Shown here piece after piece: positions 21,275-34,479 of a DNA stretch of 64,000 bases (positions are counted from its first letter, which is position 1; each line of letters starts with the position of its first letter). The DNA comes from Xiphydria camelus (lineage: Eukaryota; Arthropoda; Insecta; Hymenoptera; Xiphydriidae): the NCBI GenBank assembly GCA_963678675.1, contig OY783197.1:25442048-25506047 (forward strand), in the 5' to 3' direction. Under the pieces are notes generated by a model. The model did not search any database, was not told where the DNA came from, and saw nothing but the letters and a program-made list of their open reading frames with translations. The position numbers and the translations under genes were made by a program.

Positions 21275-21478
21275 TTTGACATGAACAGAGGAATTTATTC
21301 ACATCGAACAAAAGTCTATTTGAATTTGGTAGATGTTTTACTAGGTTCGTATTCGATTAAAATAAGCAAAACGTTTATCTAATTCAAACAAACTTTTGTT
21401 CGGTGCGAATAAATCTCTATTAATCTGAAATAAATTTGTCTATTAGGTTTGTATTCAACCAGACCTTTTCCCTCAGTG
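21275..21478. mobile_element. MITE family E, copy 2
   Basis: Contains ATTCACATCGAACAAAAGTC and the inverted CTTTTGTTCGGTGCGAAT, ending ACCTTTTCCCTCAGTG. The left end is diverged. Confidence 0.65.
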
Positions 21479-21915
21479 AGGGGACTTCTGATAAGATCCC
21501 TAACAAGTCCAGACGTTGCCCTAACATTCCTGGTAGAAATCCTACGATGTAAGTGTTACATTTCTAGATCATCAGCCTTGACCAAATTACCACACCGATA
21601 TTATTGAAAACGCATTTTTAGTATCTCGGCAAATATAGTTCGCGATGGAGATTCTTAGGTGGAGAATCACATCGATTTTCTAAAATATTAAGATCATCAA
21701 CGGAGAAAAATCCTCGTAACGGCATTTAAAAATTTGTTTTCATCCCCCCAGCGTCGATCGGTATCTCTGCTTCACGGAAAGACATCCACGATCTCGTTGT
21801 GACATTAATATTCACTCAATCTCACCTATTATTGCGACGTGAAACAAAACAAAAATAAAACCACCCATTCCCAGCAACAATCTCCACCTTCCGACGACTT
21901 CGTTGGAAGTACGTA

Positions 21916-22140
21916 CACTGAGAAAAAAATGTACTTGATCGAAATAAACGTGCCTTTGGATAGTCCCAAGAGCGTATTTATTCGATTTAAATGAATATCG
22001 ATTTGATTCAAATAACATCTAATTATAATTCAATAATCTACTATTTGCGTCCAACCGATATTCATTTAAATCGAATAAATACGCTCTTGGGACTATCCAA
22101 AGGCACGTTTATTTCGATCAAGTAAATTTTGTTCTCAGTG
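21916..22140. mobile_element. MITE family A, copy 2
   Basis: 225 bp palindrome with CACTGAGAAAAAAATG / TTTTGTTCTCAGTG ends and TA on both sides. Confidence 0.88.
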
Positions 22141-23484
22141 TAGCATGAAATTCACCCTGAGAACCCTCCCGATCGATCCTCCTCCTTCGCGAGAGGATAT
22201 CGTTCGCCTCGCGCCACTCTCTACTCGTATCTTCCGCGAATCGGCGCGCGTGCAACAAAGGGAACGGCAGCGCGTTCTTATTTGTCGTCCATTCTCCGCG
22301 CGAATTCGCAGAGGGGCGCGCGAGGCAAGGGAGAAATAAGAGGTGGAGGCGGAAGGTGGACACGGGACGAGGATGAGGATGAGATCGAGAGGGGGAAGGA
22401 GAATCGCCGCGCGAGAGGGTGGAAGGAGGTGGTGGGCGTTGGACTGCAGGAGGTAGAAGAAGAAGAGAGTGGAAGGAGATGGTAAAGACGGTGAGCAGAG
22501 AGGGGGGATGTCCGTGCGAGAATGAATCCACACGCGACTCTCCGAGAGTGCCCGTGGCTTCTCTCTCTCTCTCTCTCTCTCTCTTCTCTTCTTGCCGCGG
22601 TTTCTTCGCCGCGGCTATAGACAGGTGGGAAGGGTCACATGATGGCCGTCCCTGTAATTTGTCTTTTGTTTCCCCCGCGCTTGTTTGCCCGCAGGAGGAA
22701 AACTTGTGAAGAACAAAGGGCGGAAAGAGAGACCGCGGAGCGAGAGCCGCTCGCGTCGATGGAGGGGAGCGGCGCGCGGAGGGTAAACGTATGAAAAATG
22801 AGTGACGAGAGTTCGAAACAAATGACGGGACAGCCGGTCCCGCGTCTGTCAGTCCCACCGCGCGCCGTTCGGAGGAAAAAAGGGACAAGATCGCCTATAA
22901 GAGGAAAATTACCGAGCGGAACGATCGTTAGCTAAATAATACTTAATCGCGTCGAATATCCGTGGGTTAGCCGCGCGGTCCCCTCGCGCCCCTATCGACG
23001 ACGGTCTTCCCTATTCGTCGGCGTCCGACTGGTTCCTCGGGGTGACGCTGTTTCCGGGGGACTGCAGTCGTTGGTTCGACGTAAAACTCGTCGGGATGAG
23101 ATAAATCGGTCATTGTAAATTAAATGCCGTGTTACGTCGTACGTGTTAGTCTTTCTGTGAGGTAGCTCATTACGTTTTACGGATGTTTGTGCAGTTTCTT
23201 GAAACGCGTCGGAGCTAGGTACTTCTCGAGATTGCTGAACGTTTTCTTCGGTTTTATTTCTCGACAGAACTCCTAGGCGAGTATTTTTATGGAGCGTGAT
23301 TGATGGTCGATGGTTCTTGCGTGTTTATTCGTATCGCGAGAAACCTCTATCTCATAATTTTGAGAAGTTCGGTTAGGAGGAATTACTGAGGAGTAGAAGG
23401 AAATTATTGGCAGTCGCTAGAATAGCCAGTGTCGAAATTCCACACTCGATGACGTTTATTTCCGTACCTCAAGTTGACACTTTA
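22141..23484. other. purine/pyrimidine-skewed GC-rich intron region
   Basis: Holds GA-rich runs at about 22320-22500 and a CT run at 22560-22583. A 256-codon minus-strand frame (22888-22118) is low-complexity Ser/Arg/Pro sequence with no domain and was not accepted as a gene. Confidence 0.5.
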
Positions 23485-23572
23485 GGACAGAATATCTGCT
23501 CGACTTGAACATAGGTTTCCCACGTATGATTGCATGGAAAGCCTATGTTTGCAATGAGTAGATATTCTGTCC
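23485..23572. repeat. 88 bp hairpin Y
   Basis: Arms GGACAGAATATCTGCTC / GAGTAGATATTCTGTCC and GAACATAGG / CCTATGTTTGC. It could be a tiny MITE; it directly precedes an L element. Confidence 0.6.
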
Positions 23573-23575
23573 CTA

Positions 23576-23795
23576 CACTGTATTTTTAATATACTTTTAT
23601 ATCAAGCTTCTTTCCAATACTTACATGATTATTAAAATTAATATACTTCGTTATTTTGAAAGTTAATATATTTCCCTGCGAAACTTTTCTTATGAATTTC
23701 ATAACGGGGTATATTAATTTTCAGAATCACGCATTGGATACATACTTTATACACAATTGTATGAAATTTAATAATATACAATTTTTTTAATTGTG
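23576..23795. mobile_element. MITE family L, copy 1 (uninterrupted)
   Basis: 220 bp with TA on both sides and CACTGTATTTTTAATATA at the left end; inverted internal segments TTAATATACTTCGTTAT / ATAACGGGGTATATTAA. It serves as the empty-site reference for the insertion in copy 2. Confidence 0.7.
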
Positions 23796-25546
23796 TAGGT
23801 ACCCAGATATACAAATGTACGTAAATTATAAAGCAACTTTAAGTAGGTAGTATTGGCTCATCGGATGCATTGAGGTTGAGCGCTTTATGAGTCGTCATTA
23901 CCTAAGCAAGCATGTGTGTGTGTTTGTATCATTAAATGATTTCAGATTAATACAAATAAAATACTAAACATTTATTCAATATATCGTAAATTTCTCGTAA
24001 ATATGTTGCTACAATGAATACAGCGATTAATTTGTACCACATTATAATGTAAATTTAACAATTTTTCGAAGAACAATAATTTTTCTAATCTCGTATGGTA
24101 AAATAAATGTAGATCTTGGGATGATCAATTATTGTATTTCGTACGAACGTCGTGACGATCGTACAACTCCATGTGGATATGTGCGTCACTGACTTCTCAA
24201 AATTAAAATATAAACTGAGCGTTACTCGTATTCACAGACATAAACTCACGTAGGACACTTCCATCCGATTCATTTTGATTCAAGAAATCCAAACGAGTCG
24301 AACCGTGTTTTCCTGCGAAGGTCAAACCGAATCGAACCTATTTATTCCGCCATCAAATGGCTACTGTTCGAACGAAATCGGTTGTCCGCGTGGATGCAAA
24401 TCGAATGGAACACATTTGGCGAGCCCTCGGGGTAATTTGTGGTCCGCACCGGCCAACTGGGCGAATATAGCCGTAAACTACGCTTATTATAGATTTATGC
24501 GAAGGTAGAGAAAGAGGGGGAGTGAGAAAGCGCGGGATGGGTACAGCGAGAGGGTGGATGGGGGAACCGAACAAAACTCTATGCACGGGAGGCTTTGGTT
24601 TCGGTGGGTTTGGGACTCGGGCTTGGCGAGGGTTCGACCTATAATCAATTAACAGAGAGCAAAACAAGAACTGCGGCTGACCACTAGCCGCGGCGCCACA
24701 AAATACCCTCCTCGATAGTTCCTGGAGGACCTGGTACGGTTCGCCGCGCCGCCTCTTGTAGCCCGCGTGTGTCGACCGAGTTATGGAAGGGAAATTGCTG
24801 GGTACTTGACCAGTGAATGTCCAAACCAGACGTTATTAATCCGGAAAAGGCGCGATCCTGCATAGATCCGATGCGAGGGCTTGATGGGAACTCTCGGCTC
24901 GGTTATGCTCACATCCACATATGATTAGCATATAAGAAATCAATTATGATCAAAACTTTTGGGTTCCTGCCTTTCAATTATAATTTCTTTCAATTAGGGC
25001 TCAATTATAATTCAGTTATGGTTTCTTTCATTTATTTGAAATCAAATTATTAGAGTTATCTGCAGATTTTATCTTAATTTACTATTTTTATTGGTCAACA
25101 TTTATTTTATACATAGAAAATGGCAGCAAAAAAATATCTACCAGAGTAGGAAACACATGGAAATACAAAGGAATCAGTATTTGGTTCATACGATCGATCG
25201 AATCACCGCAACTATAAATATCAATAATCTCACCAGGCAAGGTTAACCCGACGCGAGAAGTGTCTGGTGTATTTCGGCACTGAATAATAAATCATTCGTC
25301 TCGTTCAGAAAGATTCAATTCCCAGGCGCGCCCAGAATATGAATGATCGGAGTTAATGATCTCCGGTGCAGCGATATCCGGTTAGACAGGTGAGCGGTCA
25401 GTGTGGTATTGACAGGCGTCGTTGTGGCGCCACGAACGAAGTAAGAGACACGCTGTAGATGGGTCAGATATTTACGATACTGTCGATACACCATCGTTGG
25501 AGTAAAGTGACATCAAGTATGCGTCATGCCGAAGATAAAAGCTGCA
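23796..25546. other. intron sequence, no gene recognised
   Basis: AT-rich with a short GT run near 23912. The open frames at 24275-24667 on both strands show no domain. Confidence 0.5.
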
Positions 25547-27456
25547 TACTGTACAAAATGTTTACTTTTCATATATAGAGTTCTGTATAAAGCTTTTTCC
25601 CAATATATGACTATAAAAATTGATATACTCCGTAATTATGAAAGTTAATAGGGGATGCCTATATGGAACCGATATCTAAATTGAACCTCCTGGCTATTTT
25701 AAGTAAATGAGCATTTCTACTGATTCCAGAGATTTCGATTTTTGTCAAAATCTTAAGCGCTGATTCCAAAAATCATGCACTTATTAACATAGGTATATAC
25801 CCTATACCTATATTAACTATATCTCAAAGGAAATACCAAATATTAACGATTTTATGTACGAGAACATTTTTTTTGCCATGGAAAATCATCGACATCTCGG
25901 CGATCCTTTAAGATATCCTCAATAAGAGTGCATGATTTTTGGAATCAGCGCTTCAGATTTTGACAAAAATCGAAATCTCTGGAATCGAACTCTCGACCAT
26001 CTTATCTTGTATATTTTTTCGCGTTGATTACGAAAATCATCAATATACTGAGGAAATCTCAAAGGAACACCGAGATATCCATGACTCTTTTATGAAAAAA
26101 TAATTTTTCCGAACATAAAATCGGTGATATCTCACATTTCCTTTGAGATATGGACCTGATGACCATAATTTTCGGAATCAGCGTGAAAAAACACATCGGA
26201 TAGGGTGGTCGAGTGATCGATTTCAGAGATTTCAATTTTCGTGGAAAATTGAAAAAATGTTGAGTATATGCCTTAAGATTTTGACAAAAATCGAAATCTC
26301 TGGAATCAAACTCTCGACCATCCTATCTTATGTATTTTTTTGCGCAGATTACGAAAATTATAGATATATCGAGGATATCTCGAAGGAAGACCGAAATATC
26401 GATGATTTTCCGTGAAAGAAAGAATTTTCTGGTACATAAAATCACCGATATCTTAGATTTCCTTTGAGATATCGTCAATAAATCTAACATTTTCGGAATC
26501 AGCGTAAAAAAATACATCGGATAGGGAGGTCGAGTGATTGATTTCAGAGATTTCAATTTTCGTGGAAAATTGAAAAAATGTTGAGTATATGCCTTAAGAT
26601 TTTGACAAAAATTGAAATCTCTGGAATCGAACTCTCGACCACCCTATCTTACGTATTTTTTCGCGCTGATTACGAAAATTATAGCTATATTGAAGATATC
26701 TCAAAGGAAGACCGAAATATCGATGATTTTCCGTGAAAAAAGTAATTTTCTGGTACATGAAATCACCGATATCTTATATTTCCTTCGAGATATCTTCAAT
26801 ATATCTGCCATTTTCGGAATCAGCGTGAAAAAATACATCGAATAGGGTGGTCGAGAGGTCAATTTCAGAGATTTCAATTTTCGCGAAAAAATTGGGCTCT
26901 CGACCATCCTATCTTATGTATTTTTTCGTGCTGATTACGAAAATTATAGATATATCGAGGATATCTCAAAGGAAGACCGAAATATCGATGATTTTCCGCG
27001 AAAAAAAAAGTAATTTTCTGGTACATGAAATCACCGATATCTTATATTTCCTTTGAGATATCGTCAATATATCTGCCATTTCGGAATCAGCGCGAAAAAA
27101 TACTTCAAATAGGGCAGTCGAGAGTTTAATTGAAAAAATGTCTAGGGAGTTAAAGATTAAAATCTCTTATCTTATGTATTTTTTGTAGTCATACTGACCG
27201 GTACTAATTGTAAGGTTTGAATTTCTACTGATAGATGACGTGGAAATCATCATCGTGGAATGCCCATTTACTTGAAATAACCAGGAGGTTCAATTTAGGT
27301 ACCGGTTCAATATAGGCAACTCACCCCTATATTTCCCTATGAAGTTTCTTTCATAAATTTCATAACGCAGTAAGTATATTAATTTTCATGATCGCGTGTT
27401 GGATAAAAGCTTTATATACAATTCAGTTAAATTTCACAGAAATTTGTTTTGCAGTG
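25547..27456. mobile_element. MITE family L, copy 2, interrupted by element K
   Basis: Left arm 25547-25650 and right arm 27328-27456 match the uninterrupted copy at 23576. Removing 25651-27327 and one TA restores GTTAATATATTTCCCT, identical to the sequence at about 23664-23679. Confidence 0.75.
25651..27327. mobile_element. element K: 1.68 kb fold-back element with internal repeat array
   Basis: Flanked by TA. The left end GGGGATGCCTATATGGAACC and the reverse complement of the right end GGGGTGAGTTGCCTATATTG align for about 65 bp with gaps and mismatches (shared TAAATTGAACCTCCTGG). Inside are about four units; GGAATC(G/A)AACTCTCGACC starts at 25981, 26301 and 26623 (periods 320 and 322), with a shortened fourth at about 26897. 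Each unit is itself palindromic (AATCGAAATCTCTGG... and ...CAGAGATTTCAATTTTCG). Short frames inside (such as 26612-26845) repeat because the DNA repeats; no transposase was seen. Confidence 0.82.
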
Positions 27457-28020
27457 TGCTTAACAACAGCCTTGTAACAATTATTATTAATTACTATATA
27501 GGGCCTTACGCGTTCTCGACGCAATAAAAGCCCATTTCTTAAAACACAACGAGACCCACATTATTACAATCCTACAGCCGATCCGATCATTTATTTATAT
27601 CCCTCCACTCGAAGAGCACTTCGGTCCCCGAAGATCCCACGTCTCTCTCCGCAGACAGCGCGAATCTCCCGCAGCAGCACCACCACTCCGTAATGCCTCC
27701 CACCCCTCCGCAGACAGTATCCACCTATCATTGAGGTCGAAAGCATAATCCGGCATCGATTTTATGCAAAAGCTCGGCACGGGGAACGGCACACCGTGTT
27801 ATTACCGTGCCCACCCCATCTGCAACCCCTCATCTTTATTTTTCACGACTCTCGCATCTTGTCAAGGACCGCGCGCGCGCGAGCGCGGCAGTGGTAGACT
27901 CGATACATTAGCATAACGTTTTACATAGCTATTTGGCCATAATAACAGACAGAGAGAAAGAGTGAAAGGCAGTCGTTTGGGGTGGGCGAGTTGAAGGTAA
28001 GAGGGTGGGTAAGTCGGGGG
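27457..28020. other. intron sequence, no gene recognised
   Basis: No repeat partner found; becomes GC-rich after about 27600 with a CG run at 27874-27886. Confidence 0.45.
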
Positions 28021-28037
28021 GTGAAGAACGAGCGGAT

Positions 28038-28082
28038 AGAGAGAGAGAGAGAGAGAAAGAGAGTGAGAGGGAGAGAGAGAGA
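28038..28082. repeat. (GA)n-rich microsatellite
   Basis: GA/GAGAAAGA run of about 45 bp. Confidence 0.85.
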
Positions 28083-29100
28083 CACCCTGTGTGTCGCGGT
28101 TTGAAAGATATCGGCATCAGCGGCCTCGTCGTCGTTGCAACCGCGTCGACCGAGCATGGACGATGGCGGCCATGCTGCGCGGTCTCGCTGCCGCGGTATC
28201 GCGGCCGCCTGCCAACCTGTGATTATGGCCACGCAGCCTCGTCTAGAAAATTGGATGTAGGGATCTGCACGACGGCGAAGGCGAGCAATGCGAAGGCAGA
28301 CAGTCCGGCAGAGGCGTGCCGATGCAACCTGCAATCATCGGGGTGGAGCGACTCCGGTCGTTCGCCCCCTTCGTGCACTCGAGTCGATCCCGCGAAGCCC
28401 GCCGCGCCGCACGGCGGTATTGCCGCGGACGGCCGTACCTGCGCGGCGTGGCGCGATCGCGCCAGGCGTACGGCAGCGCCGTCACGCCACGCGGAGAAGC
28501 TTCTTCCCCCTCTCCTGCCACGCGCCGCCGACAGTACGCCCTCTGCGTGCCGCGCTCACTTACGGTATGCACGAACGCGCCGCGATCACGCAACTCGCGC
28601 GGCCCCTTACTCTGGTTCCCACCGTATCGTCTCCTCTTCTCTTGTACACGTGTATATATACGTCTGTACGAGTTCGTATCATACGCGTTATAACCGGGCG
28701 CTGTGGGAAGACCGGGCGAAACGGCACGTTCTTGCCGCGGTTGCCGCAGTTCAGCGAACGACATCGATCATGAATGCGCTGCAGGAAAACGTCGTGATTC
28801 CGTACACCTCTTTTTCTGGGCTGTTCGATGTATCTGTACTCGTATACCGGCGCTGGATATAGATATATCCGTGACACACACGCGAGCGGTGGGAGGTTGA
28901 TAGCGATTCTGCTAATAGCTGCGAGCGTGGAGAATCGCTGAATATGTGGAGATTACACTCTGCGGTGTTAAGTGCGACCATTAAGAATGGTGTCGGATAG
29001 GTTAATGTCGCGTAAAGGCTTCCTATTTCTGTTTTTATGGATGACGTATTACGGTAGTTGAGACGTTAGTAATCATTCTTTATTTTTTTTCACGGATTGC
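28083..29100. other. CpG-rich block, no gene supported
   Basis: Up to 285 codons open on the plus strand (28005-28862) with overlapping frames on both strands; the Arg/Ala-rich composition indicates GC bias rather than coding. Confidence 0.45.
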
Positions 29101-30443
29101 CGCACTATCGGTCCACTTGATAAAAAAGTACCTATCGCCCTTTTTTTTTTGGCAATATAAATATACCTAGTTCTCTTTTTCTCTGATATGAAATATAATA
29201 AATAAATATATTGCAATAAAAGAGTCTCTTTAGGGGCTCTTAGGAAGGACGAAGGGGTCACGAAAGTGTGACAAAATGTAACATGAGAGAGAGGAGGGCG
29301 GCTCGTATTTATGACATCACGAGTTTTAGATAAAATGGTATAGGTAATATTGCCAGAAAAAAAAATTGCATCTTTCGTGCGAAATATTCTTTTATAAACT
29401 GCAGTAGTTCATTATTTCTCAAGGTTCTAATATTTTAGTCGCTGTACAGCTATTTTTTGAAAGCAATACAGATTAAAAAATTAGTACACCCCATTGATAT
29501 TTAATAGACTCGTTTTACTTTCTCATGTGATCGCAGGAAAATGGAAGTAGATCAGGTAGAATAATTCTTTTTTTTTACCTTTTCTTTATACATAGATGGT
29601 TACACGCCTACGTACTCCTGTAACGTCACAGAAGTGGGGTTGGTGGTTCAAATTCGTGACAAACTGTGACAAAGGGAAAAATCGTGTGACGTAATAATTG
29701 AACAGCCCCTCGGCATCAAAAACGATTACCATAAAATTGGACGGAATCGCTAAAAAAATCACGACGTTCCACCAGTTTCACTCTCCTCCCCTTATACATC
29801 AGTAGCAGCAGCAGCGCGTAGACTTGTCGTTCCGTCATCGTTTTCCACACAAATACACGGAACTTCGTATCGATCGTGGAGCTGTTTATGCATGCATTTG
29901 CGTCGCGCCGTGTTTTCACGGAAAAATTATTCGGCGGTAAAGTTCAAGGAGAGGACGTGGTTACTCCTCCCGTGTAACGGGGGGTGAGTTGAGGGGCGAG
30001 GAAGAAGAAGAAGAAGAAGGAAGAGACGAGATAGAGGGAGCAAAGGAGACGGAGAACGAGAGAGCGAGCAAGAGAAAGCTCTCGTCCATACTTTGCCTCT
30101 CGTTGGATTATTTTAATCACATTAGTGCGCGCGGGTGGCGCGCGGGTACTCCGTCCTATTATCAGAGGAGCTCCCGCGAAATCAATCTACAGTCTAACGG
30201 GGAGATGGCGCTTTGCAGTCCTCCCCCCACCCCCCCATGGGACCTCTCTTTCTGCGCGCCCTGCACCTCACGGTCCCCCCACTCCCCCTGCCCCCCCCCA
30301 TCCTTCCCGATTCTCCCACCTCCTTCGTCTCTCCTCCTGCAGCCGGTTCCTTCCGCCGCGTCACCGGCGCGCGGTCCCCCGTTCCAGGCGCACAACTTTA
30401 TCCGCGCGCCGAGAGATGCCAGGTACCTCGCGTGCGCGCGCGC

Positions 30444-30475
<32 letters not shown>

Positions 30476-31050
30476 AAAGGACGGGGTGACAGAAAAAGGA
30501 GTTCGAAGCGAAAGAAACGCGCAGAGAGAGAGAGAAAGCGAAACCGTGGAACTCGCGCCTAGCGGAAAAGAACTCCAAACTAATTTCTTGATAATTTGCG
30601 TTCGGGAGACCCTCTCTCGTCCAGCGCCCTCCTCCTCCTCCTCCTCCTCCTTCCCTCCTCTTCCACCCAACGACTGCGCGGCGCAGTTCCGTCTGAGTTG
30701 GACCTCGCGCGTTCCTATCGTTTGTCGCTGCAGGGTACCCCTCGCCGCGCCGCTACCCCTCCCCCGCGTCCAGACGCAACCCCAAATCGCATCCCTCGCC
30801 CTTACGGCCGCCACAGTTTTTCCTCGCCCCTTCCATTCCCCTCGCGGCCGCGGAGCCGAGGCCCTCGAGGCAGCGGATGAAAAGTTTATTTTAATCTTTA
30901 CAAATTTTAAATTCTCCTCTCGCGCGCGCGCTGCAGCTTTCCGCGGCGGGTTACCGTGAAACGATCGGCGCAAAGTCGGTCGAACCCGCGGGCTTTCTCT
31001 CCGCTGTACTTAAATCTTGTATCCTAATCTAAGGTGGGGGTTGGCGTCAC
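29101..31050. other. intron region with CpG-rich core and simple repeats
   Basis: AT-rich to about 29950, then a GC-rich core at about 29960-30980 with GAAGAA runs (30001-30020), a GA run (30446-30478) and CTC runs (30626-30650). All long frames here are low-complexity. Confidence 0.45.
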
Positions 31051-32027
31051 CCTCCTCGATCGCGATGTTTGGCTTTTTTCAAAAGTCCTATGTCGCGCGT
31101 CGCGAAAATGAAAAATGTGTTTCTCGTCAAGAATGTATGACCTCTTACAATTTTTTAAGAATACAGATTCTTAAAAAGAACCTTATGTATTATTGATTTC
31201 AGCATACCTTCGTTGAGATAAGAAATTTGTCCTGCGAGAAAAAAAAAAATTGCTCGAGTCTATAAAATATTTTTTTGCACAGAAGTAAACGTTTTTTTGG
31301 AGACAGCAATTATTTCTTTCAGTGTATAACGATTGTCTTTCTTTGGAAGAAATAATTGGTATTGGAGCTAACGTTGGAAGGGCGTGATTAATTTTGTAGA
31401 GAGGAGCCGTATTGCTCTTCTTTTATTTTAGTGTTTTGTTAGTAATTAGATAATTAATTAATATTTAAGAGGAATAACATTCAACTCGATAGTTCTCACC
31501 GAGAACTTCGCACGAATACTCGAAAGGTATCTGCAGAAAGGAATTAATTTAAATATAGATTTTTTGAGATATCCATAATTAATAATAATTAATCGTCCCG
31601 CACACATGTGGTCGAGAAATGAGAATACAGAAGACTTTGCGTACGGTCACGCGGTATTCACCTTCCGCACACGATACACATATGTAAACTTTCCGCCTCA
31701 CTCGAGGCCATTAGCATCGCTCGGCTCGGTACACGATGCCATTAGGACAATCGGGTCAAGGTTACGCACGAAACAAAGACGTTCGAAAAGAGTTACGCCG
31801 TCTCTCGGCGTCTCGAACAAGCACCTGATTCACTAATCCTGTTGCCGTCGTAGTTGCGCCTTTATATCTATAGTTAAGCGATGGCTTTGACGATGAGATA
31901 CCGATTTTCTTTTAGCAGTCGAAAGGGATAAATATCAATAATATAGCAGAATATAAGATCTTTCATTATTTTATATTTTTAAGGGACATTAAATTAACCA
32001 TTGCAACCCCAAACGCAAAAATTCTAT
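31051..32027. other. AT-rich intron sequence, nothing recognised
   Basis: No clear element or open frame. Confidence 0.45.
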
Positions 32028-32250
32028 AGATACCTATATTTTTTATATAATCCATATATGATTTTGGACATATGTAGTTACATGGATTATATGTGGTTTC
32101 TGTATTAACCATAAAAGGACTATATATGGATTATACAAACATTCAAAAATCAGTATATATAGTCTTGATATGATAGATATATAGAAATTATATATAATTC
32201 ACATAAATGACCAAAATCACATATGGATTGTGTACAACATGGATAGGACT
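32028..32250. mobile_element. fold-back family M, copy 1
   Basis: Rich in TATATGGATTATA / TATAATCCATATATG motifs in both orientations. Related sequence lies around 34480-34895 and 41404-41865, each interrupted by another element. Boundaries approximate. Confidence 0.5.
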
Positions 32251-33178
32251 TTTCTGAAATATTTTTTTTCCAATTAGATATGACTCGCAATTAAAATTCA
32301 AGTAGATATATCATTGATCCAATTCCCAGCAATCAAGCCACTACGATAATTTTCCCTCGCCGATACAGAAAAAAACACAACCGAATTGCAGTTTCATTCG
32401 GACAAGACAAGCAGGACGCGTGGATCATTCTCCCACGCGTGATTAGGCGCAATTAATAACAGCCCCGCGTCCACTTCTCAATCATTTTTCTCATTTCAGC
32501 GAATGCGCACCGATCGTACGCAGATTCGTAATCGTCCCGAGATAATTGGGTTTCGGACTGTCGTGTTCTTAATTAACAGGTGGCATGTGCGTCCGGCGCG
32601 GTGCGCGCGTGTATACGCACCCTGCAGTTATAAGTCGAAGTATAGGTGTCTATATACATGTATATAGAGACCACGGTTCATTAATCGCGCTGCGTTGAAT
32701 TATAAACCCGACCGACTCGCCGAGCCGACGAAAAGCATCTCGATTAGCCCGACGCACCGTAAGGCATTTCTTGCTTCCTCGCGGTTGCTTTTCTTGTCTA
32801 GGCATATTTATAGGTATTCTATACGATATTTAAAAGTATACATATCGCGTGTAACCTATTGTTAGCGTAGATTTATGTATCAATGCTTGCATGATTGAAA
32901 GGTCAAGTAAATAAGTACGTTTTCGGTCTGCTATTCGTTTTCGTTTTGTAGAGCTGTTGTGAAGGTGTTGCCCCTTCGATCATACAACCATTAATACATA
33001 GACGTATGTTAAGGTTGTACCTATAAATTTATCACACTTTCGATAAATTGTTACTTCTAAACGCACGACCTTGGCTTTAAAATAATCGCTTGCACGAATA
33101 TCGATCAAGACTCGCGAACAATATAAGCCTAACGAAGTAATGAAATAAAAATTATCCCATTTATTCATGAGTAGGTAC
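32251..33178. other. intron sequence, nothing recognised
   Basis: A short palindrome CTATATACATGTATATAGAG lies near 32650. No gene. Confidence 0.4.
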
Positions 33179-33358
33179 ACGGAGAAAAATGTTCGTTGAA
33201 AATTACCGCGAAATTCACGTTGCCACGGGACACGATGTCGGCAACTAAATTTTTGCTGTACCTAAACCACACGCTAAAATTTATCTATCCCTCGCTCTGT
33301 TTCAGTCATTTATTTTCGTGAAAAAACAGTCAATTTTAATGAAAATTTCTCTCTGTGC
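33179..33358. mobile_element. degenerate fold-back element S
   Basis: Ends CACGGAGAAAAATGTTC / GAAAATTTCTCTCTGTG with partial inner complementarity; CACTGAG-like terminal group. Left flank TA. Confidence 0.45.
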
Positions 33359-34322
33359 AGATCGCCAATGCGAATCCGTCAGATCCCACGATAAAACGAT
33401 TAAAAGAAGCCCCGGACAACAATGGCATTCAGTTTCTAATTCGCCACTTTTAATTTCGTCGGCGCTTCTCCTCCCTTTACCGCGCGCACGGTCAGAAACG
33501 ATAAGCGCGGGGCGTAATGCGAAAAAGAAGAGGGTCCCGAGCGCTCCCGCCTAAATAAAATCGCGCGGGCAAGAATCTTTCCCCGGGTGTGCGAGAGAGA
33601 AAGGGGAATACGGCCGCGCCGCGGGGACGGAGTTCGCGAGTAGCGCTCGGACGGGCGCCATGTGTATAATAATGTTAAAGAATGTTAAATGTAGGAGGGA
33701 TCGGGAACCCGGGTCCCCGCATACATTAGTTGTTAACAATGCTATAAAGGACACTCGCCCGCGGCTCCCCCACCGCGCATTTTGTACCCTCCGTAAGATT
33801 TACGACGCCTCTCTTCCCGCATACGATTCTTACGTACGCAACGCTCGTGCCCACCGCAGCGCTTCGAGCCCGCAGCAGAGCCTATCGCGCGCGCGACGCG
33901 TCTGCCGTGACGCGTAGCAGCGCGAGAGCCCGGCGCGCGGCGGCAAAAAGTTTGTAGCTTCGTACGGAATTTCCTGGACTGGCCCTCGCGATAATTCAGC
34001 ACCCTCGTCGGCTCGCGATACGTGTATGCCTACACGTGTACGGCTCTCGACCCTCGCGATAATTGTTTAGACTCACTTGCTCTTACCCGGCGCGGTCCAG
34101 CGGCCTGCCGCTCGGGCGAACTTCCTTTTCAGCGCGCCTCGCTTTGTGCCAACGCACCTATAGTGCGGAGCGCGTGGGTGTGGAAGTGCGTGATGGTCAG
34201 ATTTGGAACGATTCTCAGTGCGCGTTGCGCGCGCTTTGCGATGAAGTTTCCGGAAGAATTTTCGGAGGCATAAATATTTCGGAGACGTTTCGACGAATTA
34301 GCTCTGGCGGAAAAGTTTTATA
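33359..34322. other. partly CpG-rich intron sequence, no gene recognised
   Basis: GC-rich between about 33480 and 34260; overlapping frames without domains. Confidence 0.4.
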
Positions 34323-34472
34323 CACTGTAAGAAATTCTGCGGTGTGGGTTTATAGGCCACTTTTGGTGTTAGATAACAATGGCACAAGACTGAATGAAAT
34401 TAAATAGATGCGGTACATGTAGATCCGCACTGGTGAAATGGTGTTAAAAATGAACACCGCTTTTTTACTGTG
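34323..34472. mobile_element. small fold-back element U
   Basis: 150 bp with TA on both sides, CACTGTAAGAAATTCTGCGG at the left and ACACCGCTTTTTTACTGTG at the right. Confidence 0.55.
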
Positions 34473-34479
34473 TATAGAT

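Noticed and set aside
22118..22888. 256-codon minus-strand open frame
   Set aside because: Low-complexity Ser/Arg/Pro sequence from purine-rich DNA; no conserved motif or splice context.
23485..23572. 88 bp hairpin as a microRNA precursor
   Set aside because: The arms run to the tips without a typical flank, and it abuts another repeat; small MITE is simpler. No match to miR-10 or miR-993, the Hox-linked microRNAs I looked for by eye.
26143..27056. Repeated 70-90 codon frames that look like a protein family
   Set aside because: They recur because the DNA is a tandem palindromic array inside a mobile element; the same phrase appears on both strands.
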